Assembly (NCBI RefSeq): GCF_004194535.1
Contig: NZ_CP025781.1
Coordinates: 3,410,001-3,474,000, forward strand
Origin: Iodobacter fluviatilis
Lineage (GTDB): Bacteria > Pseudomonadota > Gammaproteobacteria > Burkholderiales > Chitinibacteraceae
DNA: 64,000 nucleotides
Reading direction: 5' to 3'
The notes under the pieces were generated by a model. That model saw nothing but the letters and a program-made list of their open reading frames with translations. It was not told the DNA's origin and did no database searches. The translations under genes were made by a program, and so were the position numbers. Shown here in pieces: positions 1 to 8,190 of the stretch (its first letter is position 1; each line of letters opens with the position of its first letter).

Positions 1-496
1 GTAAGGCATAAGCGGTGCAAAGGCATAAGGCCGTTAACCAGGCAAAGCCCCAAGCCACCCATCCTTCGCTAAAACCCATCAGATAACGGCCCAGCATCAA
101 GCCCTGCATCAGGGAAACCAGCAGGGAGCTGACGAAAAAAGCGCTATCCCATAATGGCTGGTGTGGCTCACGCGCTTTAACGCGAAAATCAAAGGCGACC
201 CCACGGATAATGAGCCCGCCTAGCATGAAAGCAAGCGGCAGATAGAGCTCACTAGACACGAGTGAATTAGCGGCGGGAAATGCGGCGAGCAATAAGCCTA
301 TTCCCAATACCAGCCAAGTTTCATTTGCATCCCAGAACGGGCCTATCGTCGCAAGCATCTGGGTTTTTTCCGCACGCTCTACGCGCGGCAGTAGCAGGCC
401 GATTCCGAGGTCGTAGCCGTCTAGTACCACATAGATCAGCATCGACAAGGTTAACAAGCCAGCGAAAATAACAGGCAGCCAATAAGTCAGATTCAT
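1..496 (-). CDS. cydB: Cytochrome bd-type quinol oxidase subunit II (partial, C-terminus off window)
   Basis: Subunit II partners CydA in the membrane-bound quinol:O2 oxidoreductase. Translation from the ATG at 496 gives a hydrophobic protein with the subunit II signatures GYDLGIGLLLP and GPFWDANETWL near the N-terminus. The start overlaps the cydA stop by four bases (ATGA), so the two are translationally coupled. The reading frame runs off the left edge of the window, leaving about 165 residues of a protein that is usually 330-380. Because its partner CydA has a short Q loop, this is probably a CIO-like enzyme (inference). Confidence 0.9.
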   Translation of the reverse strand, partial: MNLTYWLPVIFAGLLTLSMLIYVVLDGYDLGIGLLLPRVERAEKTQMLATIGPFWDANETWLVLGIGLLLAAFPAANSLVSSELYLPLAFMLGGLIIRGVAFDFRVKAREPHQPLWDSAFFVSSLLVSLMQGLMLGRYLMGFSEGWVAWGFAWLTALCLCTAYAL

Positions 497-1824
497 GCGA
501 GTTGCTCCTGTTGAGTGAGTACCTGAGCACTGGCGGCCTTTTTAGCCAAATGAAATAGCACCGACACGTAGGCGACAAGTAGAAACGCATATAGAGATAG
601 GTACATGGCTAAACTAGAAGCCAGCATGGTTGGCGTAGCACCACCAGCGGCTTCAGCGGTAGTTAACACGCCTGTGACTAGCCAAGGCTGGCGCCCCATT
701 TCTGTGACATACCATCCCGCCAATGTGGCGACCCATCCAGAAAAAGTCATTCCCACCAGAATACGCAATAGCCAGCGTGGTGATTCTTTGCGGCGCAGCT
801 TCCATGCGGCCAGCCAAGAAACAAGCAGCATCAGCGAGCCGATACCCGCCATGACGCGGAAACTCCAAAACACTTTTGCTACAGGGGGATGTTGGGGAAA
901 GGACTCAAGTCCTTTTATTTCTCCATCCAAAGAGTGGGTGAGGATCAGGCTACCCAGCTTTGGAATACCCAGCGCGAAGTCATTGTTGTGAGTCTGCTCA
1001 TTGGGCAGCGCAAACAATAATAAGGGCACAGATTGCTCCGTTCGCCAGATGCCCTCTATCGCGGCCAGCTTGGCGGGTTGTACTTCTCGTGTTTTCAAGC
1101 CATGCATGTCCCCCACTACAATCTGCAGTGGAATCAACAGCGCAGCGGCAAGCACGCCTGTTTTTAAGGTCAGGCTCACTCCTTCACTGCTGTCCCCCTT
1201 CAGCCGGCGATAGGCGGACAAACCGGCTAATAAGAAAGCGGCCGTTAGGCCAGAAGCAATCAGCATGTGCGCGAAGCGGTATGGGGCAGAGGGATTGAAG
1301 ATGACTTCTAACCAACTTGTCACAACGGCGTGGCCATTGACCATCTCGAAGCCAGCAGGCGTTTGCATCCACGAGTTAAGCGTCAAGATCCAGAATGTCG
1401 ACATGGTATTGCCGAGAGCCACGATCAAGGTGGCTAAGGTATGAGCACGTTCGGAAATGCGAGATCTTCCGAACAGCATCACGCCAAGAAAGGTGGCTTC
1501 TAAGAAAAAGGCCGTAAGAATCTCATAAGAGAGCAGCGGTCCAGCAATATTGCCGACGACACGCATAAAGCCTGGCCAATTGGTACCAAATTGGAAACTC
1601 ATGGTGGCACCGGTGACCACGCCTAGTGCAAATGACAATGCAAATATCTTGATCCAAAAAGCATAGGCGTCCATCCAAGCCTGTTGGCCGGTTTTAATAT
1701 AACGCCATTTGAAAAATAATAGAAACCAGCCCAGTGCAATGTTAATAGAGGGAAAAAGAATATGAAAACTGATATTGGCGCCAAATTGAATGCGCGCCAT
1801 AGTAAGCGCATCAAGTACGTTCAT
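493..1824 (-). CDS. cydA: Cytochrome bd-type quinol oxidase subunit I, short Q-loop (CIO-like)
   Basis: This is the haem-bearing, quinol-oxidising subunit of a bd oxidase, 443 residues with multiple membrane segments. Visible signatures are ARIQFGANISFHILFP at the N-terminus (the His is a haem ligand in the family), QFGTNWPGF and the conserved GRQPW near residue 375. It is about 75 residues shorter than the second CydA in this window (519 aa). The difference lies in the periplasmic Q-loop region, so this is the short-loop class that includes cyanide-insensitive oxidases (family knowledge). No small CydX-like ORF can be judged because the operon continues off the window. It overlaps cydB by 4 bp. 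Confidence 0.93.
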   Translation of the reverse strand: MNVLDALTMARIQFGANISFHILFPSINIALGWFLLFFKWRYIKTGQQAWMDAYAFWIKIFALSFALGVVTGATMSFQFGTNWPGFMRVVGNIAGPLLSYEILTAFFLEATFLGVMLFGRSRISERAHTLATLIVALGNTMSTFWILTLNSWMQTPAGFEMVNGHAVVTSWLEVIFNPSAPYRFAHMLIASGLTAAFLLAGLSAYRRLKGDSSEGVSLTLKTGVLAAALLIPLQIVVGDMHGLKTREVQPAKLAAIEGIWRTEQSVPLLLFALPNEQTHNNDFALGIPKLGSLILTHSLDGEIKGLESFPQHPPVAKVFWSFRVMAGIGSLMLLVSWLAAWKLRRKESPRWLLRILVGMTFSGWVATLAGWYVTEMGRQPWLVTGVLTTAEAAGGATPTMLASSLAMYLSLYAFLLVAYVSVLFHLAKKAASAQVLTQQEQLA

Positions 1825-1953
1825 AGAGTGTCTTTGTAAGTTAAGGCGGGGTGATAAAGTAGGCGTGCCACCACTTCAGGCATCGGCATCAGCGAGTAGA
1901 GTGGCGGAAACACAAGTATTTAAGCGAGAAGTGGGCTTATAGGGCTAAGCAGA

Positions 1954-1977
1954 GCCATGACAAATCTATGTCATGGC
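1954..1977 (-). terminator. Hairpin downstream of hvfX
   Basis: GCCATGACA and TGTCATGGC form a perfect 9-bp stem with a 6-nt loop just after the stop codon of the DoxX-type gene. There is no long U tract, so it may be a weak terminator or an mRNA 3' end stabiliser. Confidence 0.4.
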
Positions 1978-1996
1978 ATTTAAGGCAATCTCTGCT

Positions 1997-2587
1997 TTAT
2001 TGTGTAAGTCTTTTGCGAATCCAGAAATCCATGCTAACAAAACGTCCGCCACCATAAAAGAACAGCACCAGCAGCATGACAAAGTAAGTGGCGGCGAACT
2101 CCATCCCGTTATTTAGAATAACAGGGTCGCCAAACTCGGTAATGTAGTTATAACGGCCAGGGAAGTTCTCTGCCAGCCAAGATAAGAGCCCTGCCAAGCG
2201 CTGACTCGATTCCGCACCTTTGTCAGCAATAGCCAACCAGCCGCGTGGCAAGTGCACCATAGCGCTGGCAGCACTCATCAAGATCATCATCGGAATGGCC
2301 ATGACGCGGGTAAATAGCCCTAGAGCGATACAAATCAGACCGGCTACTTCGGTTGCCACCGCTAAAAACGCAAATAGGAAGGGTAATGGCAAGCCTAAAC
2401 CTCCATCACTGGATGAAGCGCCAAACCAAGCAACGGACTCATTAAAGCCGACCACTTTAGAATATGCGCCTACATAAATCACCGGCAATAAATAAAGCCG
2501 AATACAAAGTAGGGCTATAAAGTCATATCGGCTGCACGCTGAAACTGCACTATCAAAATAATGCATTATTTTCTTAATCATTTTCAT
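1997..2587 (-). CDS. hvfX: DoxX-family membrane protein, HvfX-like (RiPP cluster)
   Basis: About 196 residues with four hydrophobic segments typical of DoxX proteins (around VIYVGAYSKVVGF, FAFLAVATEVAGL, VMAIPMMILMSA and FAATYFVMLLVLFF). An HvfX/DoxX membrane protein commonly accompanies MNIO-modified copper-binding RiPPs; its biochemical role is not established. The ATG at 2587 (or 2581) follows an AAGGA ribosome site; a longer frame from TTG at 2614 is less likely. It is the last gene of the minus-strand hvfABCX run, 40 bp after hvfC. Confidence 0.8.
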   Translation of the reverse strand: MKMIKKIMHYFDSAVSACSRYDFIALLCIRLYLLPVIYVGAYSKVVGFNESVAWFGASSSDGGLGLPLPFLFAFLAVATEVAGLICIALGLFTRVMAIPMMILMSAASAMVHLPRGWLAIADKGAESSQRLAGLLSWLAENFPGRYNYITEFGDPVILNNGMEFAATYFVMLLVLFFYGGGRFVSMDFWIRKRLTQ

Positions 2588-2627
2588 ATTCCTTGTGTTT
2601 TGTATTTGGGCCAAGTGCTGTTTATTT

Positions 2628-3296
2628 TCAGCATTCGAGCCTTAGCGTAGATTGGTGTTGAATCAGGCCAATTTCTGTAGCTTCACTTAGCCAATGCTGC
2701 AATTGCATTTCTGTTGTTTCTGTACTGGATTTCAAAGCCAGGAAAGAGCAGCTAGTGCCTATTTGCGAAAGCATCCAATGATCAAACAGGCTTAAAGGCT
2801 TGCGGATGACTTGATGTTGGGCGTCTCGAAAAATAGCGAAAGAGCCCTGTAAACCATCGATTTCTTGATTGAGCGTTATACAAAGCAGGGTTGGATTAGT
2901 TGTAAGGATGGATTCGTTGGATAATCCTTCCGGTGAGCAATGGCTAACGATGCCTTCATCAATCTCAACACAAAAAAGCACCCACTCGTATTCCAAACCC
3001 TGCCGTATTTCTGGCGAAACTCTTTCTTGAATAAATGTTAAAAATTCGGTGGCAATATGATGAAACTCAGGCGAGAGCGCATGATGGTCTTGCAGAAAAT
3101 CATCAATATGCTGTTGAACGTTTTTTATTCCCGTTTTTTGATAAAACACGGGGAAAGTGTGTTCAATTACATTTTCAATATTGCCACGCAAAAATTCGCG
3201 ATACAGTAAAATGCTAGGATCTTTAGTGATGGATTGTTTATTGCGCAGTATGCTGCTGAATTCCTGACTAAGCTCCATATTTACGTAAGCGCTCAT
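2628..3296 (-). CDS. hvfC: HvfC-like RiPP maturation partner protein (DUF2063)
   Basis: About 222 residues. The N-terminal part (SILLYREFLRGN, then VIEHTFPVFYQ) matches the DUF2063/HvfC N-terminal domain, which acts as the precursor-recognition partner of the MNIO iron enzyme HvfB. The C-terminal half, with GLQGSFAIFRDAQHQV and LFDHWMLSQI, resembles the second domain of these proteins. The ATG at 3296 is preceded by AAGGAAC; an in-frame ATG seven codons earlier is possible. It lies 34 bp after hvfB, supporting co-translation of the modifying pair. Function is inferred from family and context. Confidence 0.82.
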   Translation of the reverse strand: MSAYVNMELSQEFSSILRNKQSITKDPSILLYREFLRGNIENVIEHTFPVFYQKTGIKNVQQHIDDFLQDHHALSPEFHHIATEFLTFIQERVSPEIRQGLEYEWVLFCVEIDEGIVSHCSPEGLSNESILTTNPTLLCITLNQEIDGLQGSFAIFRDAQHQVIRKPLSLFDHWMLSQIGTSCSFLALKSSTETTEMQLQHWLSEATEIGLIQHQSTLRLEC

Positions 3297-3330
3297 TTCA
3301 TGTTCCTTTTGCGGCATTTATTGGATGTTT

Positions 3331-4158
3331 CTAATGCGAATAGAGCAATTGGCTACCTAGCTCTGAAACTTCCCCGCATAAGTCTTTTAATGAAGGAAGG
3401 TGGTTGTCCCTTTCTAATACCAAGGGCTTAGTACCGTGCAATTTAATAGTTTGCTTAGCCAGTTCAATCACTTCGCCGCATACATTTGCACCATGTGTAT
3501 CAATAATGACGCCATCCTCTTGCTGCCAATGGCCTGCAATATGAAAATACCGAATTGAGGCTGATGGTAGGTTGGCAATAAATTTAAGCGGATCGTAATC
3601 ATGATTTACGCCATTAACATAAGCATTGTTGATATCTAGCAATAGCTGGCATTGGCTGCGTTCAACAATTTCGTTAATAAATTCCGCTTCGTTCATTTGC
3701 CCATCATGGTTGTAGTAGTAACTGATGTTTTCCAGAATAAGCGTGCGTTCTAGAATATATTGCGCTTGCCGTATTTTTTCCGAAATATATACCGCCATCT
3801 CTGGGCTGCGGGGAATCGGCAATAAATCGTATAAATAGCCTTGTTTGTCCCTGGAATAGCTCAAGTGATCGCTATATACGTCGATCTGGTAGCGATCGAG
3901 AAAGCGTTTTACTCTTTTAATAAACTCTATATTTAAGGGCAAGGTATCGCCAATTGAAAGGCTTAGCCCATGGGCAATCAGTGGGTATTTGCTAGACAGA
4001 ATATCCAGCTGCTCACGTTTCCTTCCGCCCACTTCCAACCAGTTTTCAATGGTCAGTTCAAGAAAATCAATATTGGGGTCTATGGGCTGATCAGATAGCC
4101 ATTGAGCGTGCTCGCTGCGTAGCCCTACTCCCAGAGAGGAAGGGGCTATTGTCCGCAT
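3331..4158 (-). CDS. hvfB: MNIO-family (DUF692) RiPP-modifying iron enzyme, HvfB-like
   Basis: About 275 residues of the DUF692 TIM-barrel family, whose members are multinuclear non-haem iron oxidases that convert cysteines of a precursor peptide to oxazolone/thioamide or related groups. Visible metal-site style motifs are IAHGLSLSIG, YSDHLSY, LLLDINNAYVN, YFHIAGHW, IDTHG and VLERDNHLPS, all rich in the His/Asp/Glu ligands of the family. The ATG at 4158 has an ideal GGAGGGAGT ribosome site embedded in the end of hvfA. The two genes overlap by 13 bp. A 21-codon upstream extension is open but lies inside hvfA. Confidence 0.9.
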   Translation of the reverse strand: MRTIAPSSLGVGLRSEHAQWLSDQPIDPNIDFLELTIENWLEVGGRKREQLDILSSKYPLIAHGLSLSIGDTLPLNIEFIKRVKRFLDRYQIDVYSDHLSYSRDKQGYLYDLLPIPRSPEMAVYISEKIRQAQYILERTLILENISYYYNHDGQMNEAEFINEIVERSQCQLLLDINNAYVNGVNHDYDPLKFIANLPSASIRYFHIAGHWQQEDGVIIDTHGANVCGEVIELAKQTIKLHGTKPLVLERDNHLPSLKDLCGEVSELGSQLLYSH

Positions 4159-4442
4159 ACTCCCTCCGTCATTTTGTAGCTTGAAGCAGCTGCATGTGTC
4201 CCTTGCCCAGATTTGCCGCATTTTCCGTCACGAGCGCGTACCAATTTGTCCTGAGGATCACTCTTAAGGTCGGCTTTCTCGTACATTTTTACGGTTCCAC
4301 ATTTCCCGCTTGCGCACTTTCCGCCATTGCCACTTTCACTTTTTACGGGCTGTGCTGCATGGCTGGTTTTGGCCATCAATGGCTCTGCATACATAGTCAC
4401 CAATGAAGTCATCGCTATCGATAAAATGATTTTATTTTTCAA
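4146..4442 (-). CDS. hvfA: HvfA-like copper-binding RiPP precursor with Sec signal
   Basis: A 98-residue precursor. A signal peptide (MKNKIILSIAM through PLMA, cleavage likely after A24) is followed by a Gly/Lys/Ser-rich region with exactly four cysteines: C43 (GGKC), C48 (SGKCG), C75 (DGKCG) and C96 (EGVCG). In HvfA/bufferin-type RiPPs such EGKCG-like motifs are the sites that the MNIO enzyme changes into copper-chelating groups (family knowledge). The start is TTG, chosen because it gives a KNK basic n-region and has an AGAGG site 7 nt upstream; the next ATG would cut the signal peptide. Only one motif has Glu first and it lacks Lys, so motif fidelity is relaxed. Confidence 0.85.
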   Translation of the reverse strand: MKNKIILSIAMTSLVTMYAEPLMAKTSHAAQPVKSESGNGGKCASGKCGTVKMYEKADLKSDPQDKLVRARDGKCGKSGQGTHAAASSYKMTEGVCGQ

Positions 4443-4461
4443 TTTTTGCCTCTTTTTTTGG

Positions 4462-4477
4462 ATTAAACGAGTTTAAT
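4462..4477. promoter_or_regulatory. Inverted repeat upstream of hvfA
   Basis: ATTAAAC and GTTTAAT are 7-bp inverted arms separated by 2 nt, about 20 bp before the hvfA start. It may be an operator or part of an AT-rich promoter; no regulator is assigned. Confidence 0.3.
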
Positions 4478-4515
4478 TATTTATTAAAATTACGATGGTT
4501 TTATCGCAATACAAT

Positions 4516-5439
4516 TTAATTCACAGAAATAGATGACAAATCTCGCCCAGCATAAACAGGACCTTTGTAGTATTTCTTAATGATGGCAATAGACTGATCT
4601 TTGGTGCGTAGACTTTTGCCCATGAAATGGTTCAAAACGAGGTTTTTAGCTTGAACTGCCGCAGCAATCTTGCCGACGGTGGAAGGCTTGGCGTGTAGGA
4701 AAGCAGAGCTGGAGTCGGCCCCTTCATCAATAGCGAGCGGCATGACCAATATGTCGGCATTTTTAGCAAAATCAATAAAATGCTGATTGCTGCCGTTTTG
4801 ATCGGCCGAGATCACAATCCGCCCTTCGGGTGTATCAATTCGGTATGCCAGCGTAGGGACATTGCCATGAGGAATACCGAGGGCTGAGATCGTAATATCA
4901 CCGTCTTCATAGACTTTTGTTGCGGCTGTTTGATGGTAATCCACATCAGTCAGCTTCACTTTTAAGGGAATATCTCCTTTTCCATCAAAGATTCCTGATA
5001 AATAAGCATAAGCGCCATTTTTGGCAAATTGAGCGTTCATGAAATGAGTCAAGCTAGGAAATGCTTCACTTGCTGTTGGGCCAGCAATGTCAATATTGTG
5101 CGGGGCATTAAAGAAATAACTGCCTTTCAAAAGAGCGGGCAAATCTGAAACGTGGTCGGTATGAAAATGGGTTAGACCGATAAAACGTACATCCTCTAGT
5201 TTTGCGCCAGACTGACCAAACCGTAGAAATGAGCCCCCACCAGCGTCGATCATGAATAGAGGTTTGTTTTTCCACCAGATCAAGGATGCAGAAGAAGAGC
5301 GGCCATCATCTGAAATGGGGCCACCAGAACCCAAAAGCTGCAATGAATAACTCTTGTTTTTGCAAGGGCCTTCATTTGCCCCCGATAGGGCAGATATACA
5401 CGCAAGTCCTATCGCAAGAATAAAAGTATAAATTTTCAT
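4516..5439 (-). CDS. Exported metallo-beta-lactamase-fold hydrolase
   Basis: 307 residues with an N-terminal signal peptide (MKIYTFILAIGLACISALSG), so probably periplasmic. The metal-binding THFHTDH motif near residue 93 is the classic HxHxDH of the family. It is followed by a conserved SADQNG aspartate and a late LNHF histidine, so the di-metal site appears intact. The overall layout (GSGGP start, then SASLIW, IDAGGG) is that of the arylsulfatase/RNase Z-like branch rather than a drug lactamase. It sits 73 bp upstream of the RiPP precursor and 66 bp after the transporter gene on the same strand. Substrate unknown. Confidence 0.85.
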   Translation of the reverse strand: MKIYTFILAIGLACISALSGANEGPCKNKSYSLQLLGSGGPISDDGRSSSASLIWWKNKPLFMIDAGGGSFLRFGQSGAKLEDVRFIGLTHFHTDHVSDLPALLKGSYFFNAPHNIDIAGPTASEAFPSLTHFMNAQFAKNGAYAYLSGIFDGKGDIPLKVKLTDVDYHQTAATKVYEDGDITISALGIPHGNVPTLAYRIDTPEGRIVISADQNGSNQHFIDFAKNADILVMPLAIDEGADSSSAFLHAKPSTVGKIAAAVQAKNLVLNHFMGKSLRTKDQSIAIIKKYYKGPVYAGRDLSSISVN

Positions 5440-5505
5440 TTTTTATATATCTCTTAGTAGTTAAATAAGTGCTATTTAATGACTTAACGATTGCTAATTA
5501 AATAG

Positions 5506-6603
5506 CTAATTTAAATCGTTTAAACAGGGAGCATGGAATAAGCGACCATGTATAAGCGCGTTAAGTGTTTTAATCAGCACAATGAGCCATAGACCTAACA
5601 AAAGCCCAGCAAGCACAATGCCTATCACCTCGAACACAATAAGTTGAGTTATGAAGTACAGATTCAATGTAGCTGCAACATAGACCCCCAGCGGGAAGGT
5701 TAATCCCCACCAGCCAAGATTGAATGGCAAGCCTTCTCGGCGATAATGACTCATAAATAAAATGGCACACACGAGCCACCAAATCCCCATTCCCCAAAGC
5801 AGCAGACCGCCAATCACACCAAAATCCCTCGCTGTGATGGCCACGCTAGCTAATTGAGTTCCGCTGAAGGCTGCAGGCGCGGCTTGTCCAAGAGTGAGTA
5901 AGCCAAGAGCGCCAGTGCCAATGGGGCCAAGGGTTAACCAACTTGAAACACCCAAGTCTCGATGCGGTAGTTTGTGGATCACTAATCGAAAAAACACCAG
6001 CGTCAAAACCATAAATGCTTGCGGCACTGAAATAGCCCAAAGAACATAGCCTGCTCCGATAATATAACGAGCAATTTCTGGAGCGAGGTGAGGCGCTAAT
6101 ACTGCAGCACTTGATGCTGCGACTTCTGGCGCAACAATGGGCAAGAGCAGCACGGCAGTGAGCTTTTCAAATGCATGGTTTTGAGAGCGAAAGGCTAAAT
6201 AAGGCACGCCAATCGCAATCACCACAGCAAGCACGACATCGAAGCACCAAACAAAAAAAGCCAGCGAGTAAACATCTGAGCCAAAGCGTGGACCTGCAAA
6301 AATGACGATGCCATTAATAATAGGAACCAGCCCCATGGGTATAGCGCCAAGGAACATGGACTGGACGGGGTGCTGTAGCATGGGTTTGATCGTGTCAGGG
6401 TAAATAATCAATCTAGCCGTAAACATCAATGCAAAAATCATGTATACAACCGTATCGATAGCCCAAAGTGCTTCAGCAAGTATTTGTTGGCCACTAAAGT
6501 GAATCGGCAGTGCGGCCAAAATTAAAAACACAATGCCGTTTCCCATCGTGATGGCAAACCAGTTAGGCGTGAACTGGCGAACTTTCTCTGCAAGGCTTCC
6601 CAT
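5506..6603 (-). CDS. TDT/SLAC1-family anion (C4-dicarboxylate or sulfite-type) transporter
   Basis: About 365 residues with roughly ten membrane helices. The N-terminal FTPNWFAITMGNGIVF is the hallmark of the TDT family (TehA, MAE1, SSU1, SLAC1). Members move tellurite, malate, sulfite or chloride, so the substrate cannot be read from sequence. Three ATGs lie close together (6612, 6609, 6603); 6603 has the best spacing from the GAAGG site. It is transcribed divergently from a LysR-type regulator and heads the strand that continues into the MBL protein and the RiPP genes. Confidence 0.85.
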   Translation of the reverse strand: MGSLAEKVRQFTPNWFAITMGNGIVFLILAALPIHFSGQQILAEALWAIDTVVYMIFALMFTARLIIYPDTIKPMLQHPVQSMFLGAIPMGLVPIINGIVIFAGPRFGSDVYSLAFFVWCFDVVLAVVIAIGVPYLAFRSQNHAFEKLTAVLLLPIVAPEVAASSAAVLAPHLAPEIARYIIGAGYVLWAISVPQAFMVLTLVFFRLVIHKLPHRDLGVSSWLTLGPIGTGALGLLTLGQAAPAAFSGTQLASVAITARDFGVIGGLLLWGMGIWWLVCAILFMSHYRREGLPFNLGWWGLTFPLGVYVAATLNLYFITQLIVFEVIGIVLAGLLLGLWLIVLIKTLNALIHGRLFHAPCLNDLN

Positions 6604-6701
6604 AATCATCATCCTTCGTAAGGAGTGAATGCATCTACTTCATAAGGAGTAGATGCCTCTAATATAGAACGGTGCTATTTATAAAAAAAATACATATTTA
6701 C

Positions 6702-6714
6702 TATGGCTGCCATA
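6702..6714. promoter_or_regulatory. Candidate LysR-type operator (T-N11-A palindrome)
   Basis: TATGGCTGCCATA is a perfect palindrome around one central base. It has exactly the T-N11-A shape preferred by LysR regulators and lies in the divergent gap 24 bp before the lysR start and about 100 bp before the transporter start. Confidence 0.45.
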
Positions 6715-6737
6715 TGATTTTGATATAGATTGATATT

Positions 6738-7622
6738 ATGAACTTTACCCACCTCGAAGCATTCTTTGCTGTAGTAAAAATGGGCAGCGTGACGGCTGCA
6801 TCAGAGCATCTGCACGTCAGTCAACCTGCGTTGACACGGGAGATTAGGGAGCTTGAAGAGCGTTTTGGCGTTGTACTTTTTGATCGTTTACCAAGAGGCA
6901 TGAAACCTACGGAGGCAGGAGTTCTACTTGCTCAGTTCGCTGCCCAAATCTTTACATTAGCCAATTCAGCCGAAAATGCGGTAGGAGAGTTTGCTGAGGT
7001 GCTACGTGGTGATCTTCGCCTTGCGGCCAGCCGAACCATTGGCGTTTACTTCTTACCTAAAATTTTAGACACTTTCCGGCGTCTTTATCCTGGAGTGACC
7101 ATTGACTTGGCCGTTACAAATACGGAGCAAGTTGAAGAGACGCTTTTGACCCAAGAAAGACAAGTCGGCTTTATCGAGGGAACATACGATATTGCATTGT
7201 TCGATGCCGTATTGATTGGGCACGATGAGATTATTCCAGTGGTAAGTCCATCCAACAGCTTGTATGCCAAAGGCAGCGTAAGTGCTGCGGAAATAGGCTG
7301 TGGCGAACTCGTGGTGCGGGAGGCAGGCTCTGGCTCCCGTGCAGTTGTTGAGCAGTCATATGCACAGCATGGTCTTGTGCTTGCGCCTAAATTGTATGTT
7401 GGTAGCACGGAAGCGATCAAACAGTTACTACTGCTTGGCAATGCGGTCGCGTGGATTTCCCAGCGAAGCATCGCGGAAGAGTTAGCCAATGGCTCGCTTG
7501 TGAAGTTAGCTGTTACTGACTTGAAGATTGAGAGAGATTTCACCATGATCTGGCGAAAATCACGAGGACTTAGCCCAAGTGCTGGCGCATTTCGCACCTT
7601 GGTCAAAAAAATGCTCTACTAA
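6738..7622 (+). CDS. LysR-family transcriptional regulator
   Basis: 294 residues. The N-terminal winged HTH is plain (LEAFFAVVKMGSVTAASEHL then HVSQPALTREIRELEERFG). The rest is the periplasmic-binding-like effector domain, beginning GDLRLAASRTIGVYFLPK. The family acts as a tetramer at divergent promoters, usually sensing a small molecule linked to the neighbouring genes. Its target is probably the divergent TDT transporter and perhaps the RiPP operon beyond it (inference). The effector is unknown. Confidence 0.88.
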   Translation: MNFTHLEAFFAVVKMGSVTAASEHLHVSQPALTREIRELEERFGVVLFDRLPRGMKPTEAGVLLAQFAAQIFTLANSAENAVGEFAEVLRGDLRLAASRTIGVYFLPKILDTFRRLYPGVTIDLAVTNTEQVEETLLTQERQVGFIEGTYDIALFDAVLIGHDEIIPVVSPSNSLYAKGSVSAAEIGCGELVVREAGSGSRAVVEQSYAQHGLVLAPKLYVGSTEAIKQLLLLGNAVAWISQRSIAEELANGSLVKLAVTDLKIERDFTMIWRKSRGLSPSAGAFRTLVKKMLY

Positions 7623-7726
7623 AGAGTGCTCAATATTGAAGTTGAAATGCACGAAAGTGCTTGGGTATTTAGAAGTGGCGGGCGCATTACGGTAATTGTC
7701 AAAGTAGTGGAGATGTTTTTACGATT

Positions 7727-8020
7727 TAAGCTACCTGTAATTCCTTGCTTGTTTTGGGCTCAATGACCCAGCCTGGGTTGAGTTGTACTTCGTTTTGCCA
7801 GATCCAGTTCCGAGTTGTGTTCCGCCACCGTTCCGGCCGTACCAAGCGGGCGGTTTGGTAGACGGCATGGCGTTTTTCTAATAGAGCTTTGTCCTGCCCT
7901 TGATGCCGTTGCGATGGCGTGACGAATTAAATCCCGCTGTGCCGGTGCGTATGGCTGTACCAATCCACAAAGCGCCTGACCCATTGCCTTGCTTCATCCA
8001 GACTGGCAAAGCCTTTATTT
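7727..8020 (-). pseudogene. IS3-family transposase orfB C-terminal remnant
   Basis: The frame reads FASLDEARQWVRRFVDWY, SHTHRHSGI, a TAA stop where Lys is usual, then FVTPSQRHQGQDKALLEKR and a normal C-terminus ending in LQVA. This is the last part of the integrase core, including the region around the catalytic Glu and the downstream helix. It is separated from the N-terminal orfB fragment by a deletion of the DDE core. Confidence 0.75.
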
Positions 8021-8190
8021 GGCAAGGCGGGCTGTATCTCAACTATCCTGATACAGGGGGCTAAATTGCCGCTGCAATCTATTTGGCGCGACTTTGCCGC
8101 ATTCACCTTTGTATGAACGGTGCTTTTTAGGCCGAACGCACGACTTCAAACCCCGCTCTTGCATTAACATCAATCGGTGGGAGAGCTGTA

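Noticed and set aside
7760-7984. Minus-strand 74-aa ORF
   Set aside because: It is the wrong frame of the orfB remnant; the adjacent frame reads as transposase with a stop.
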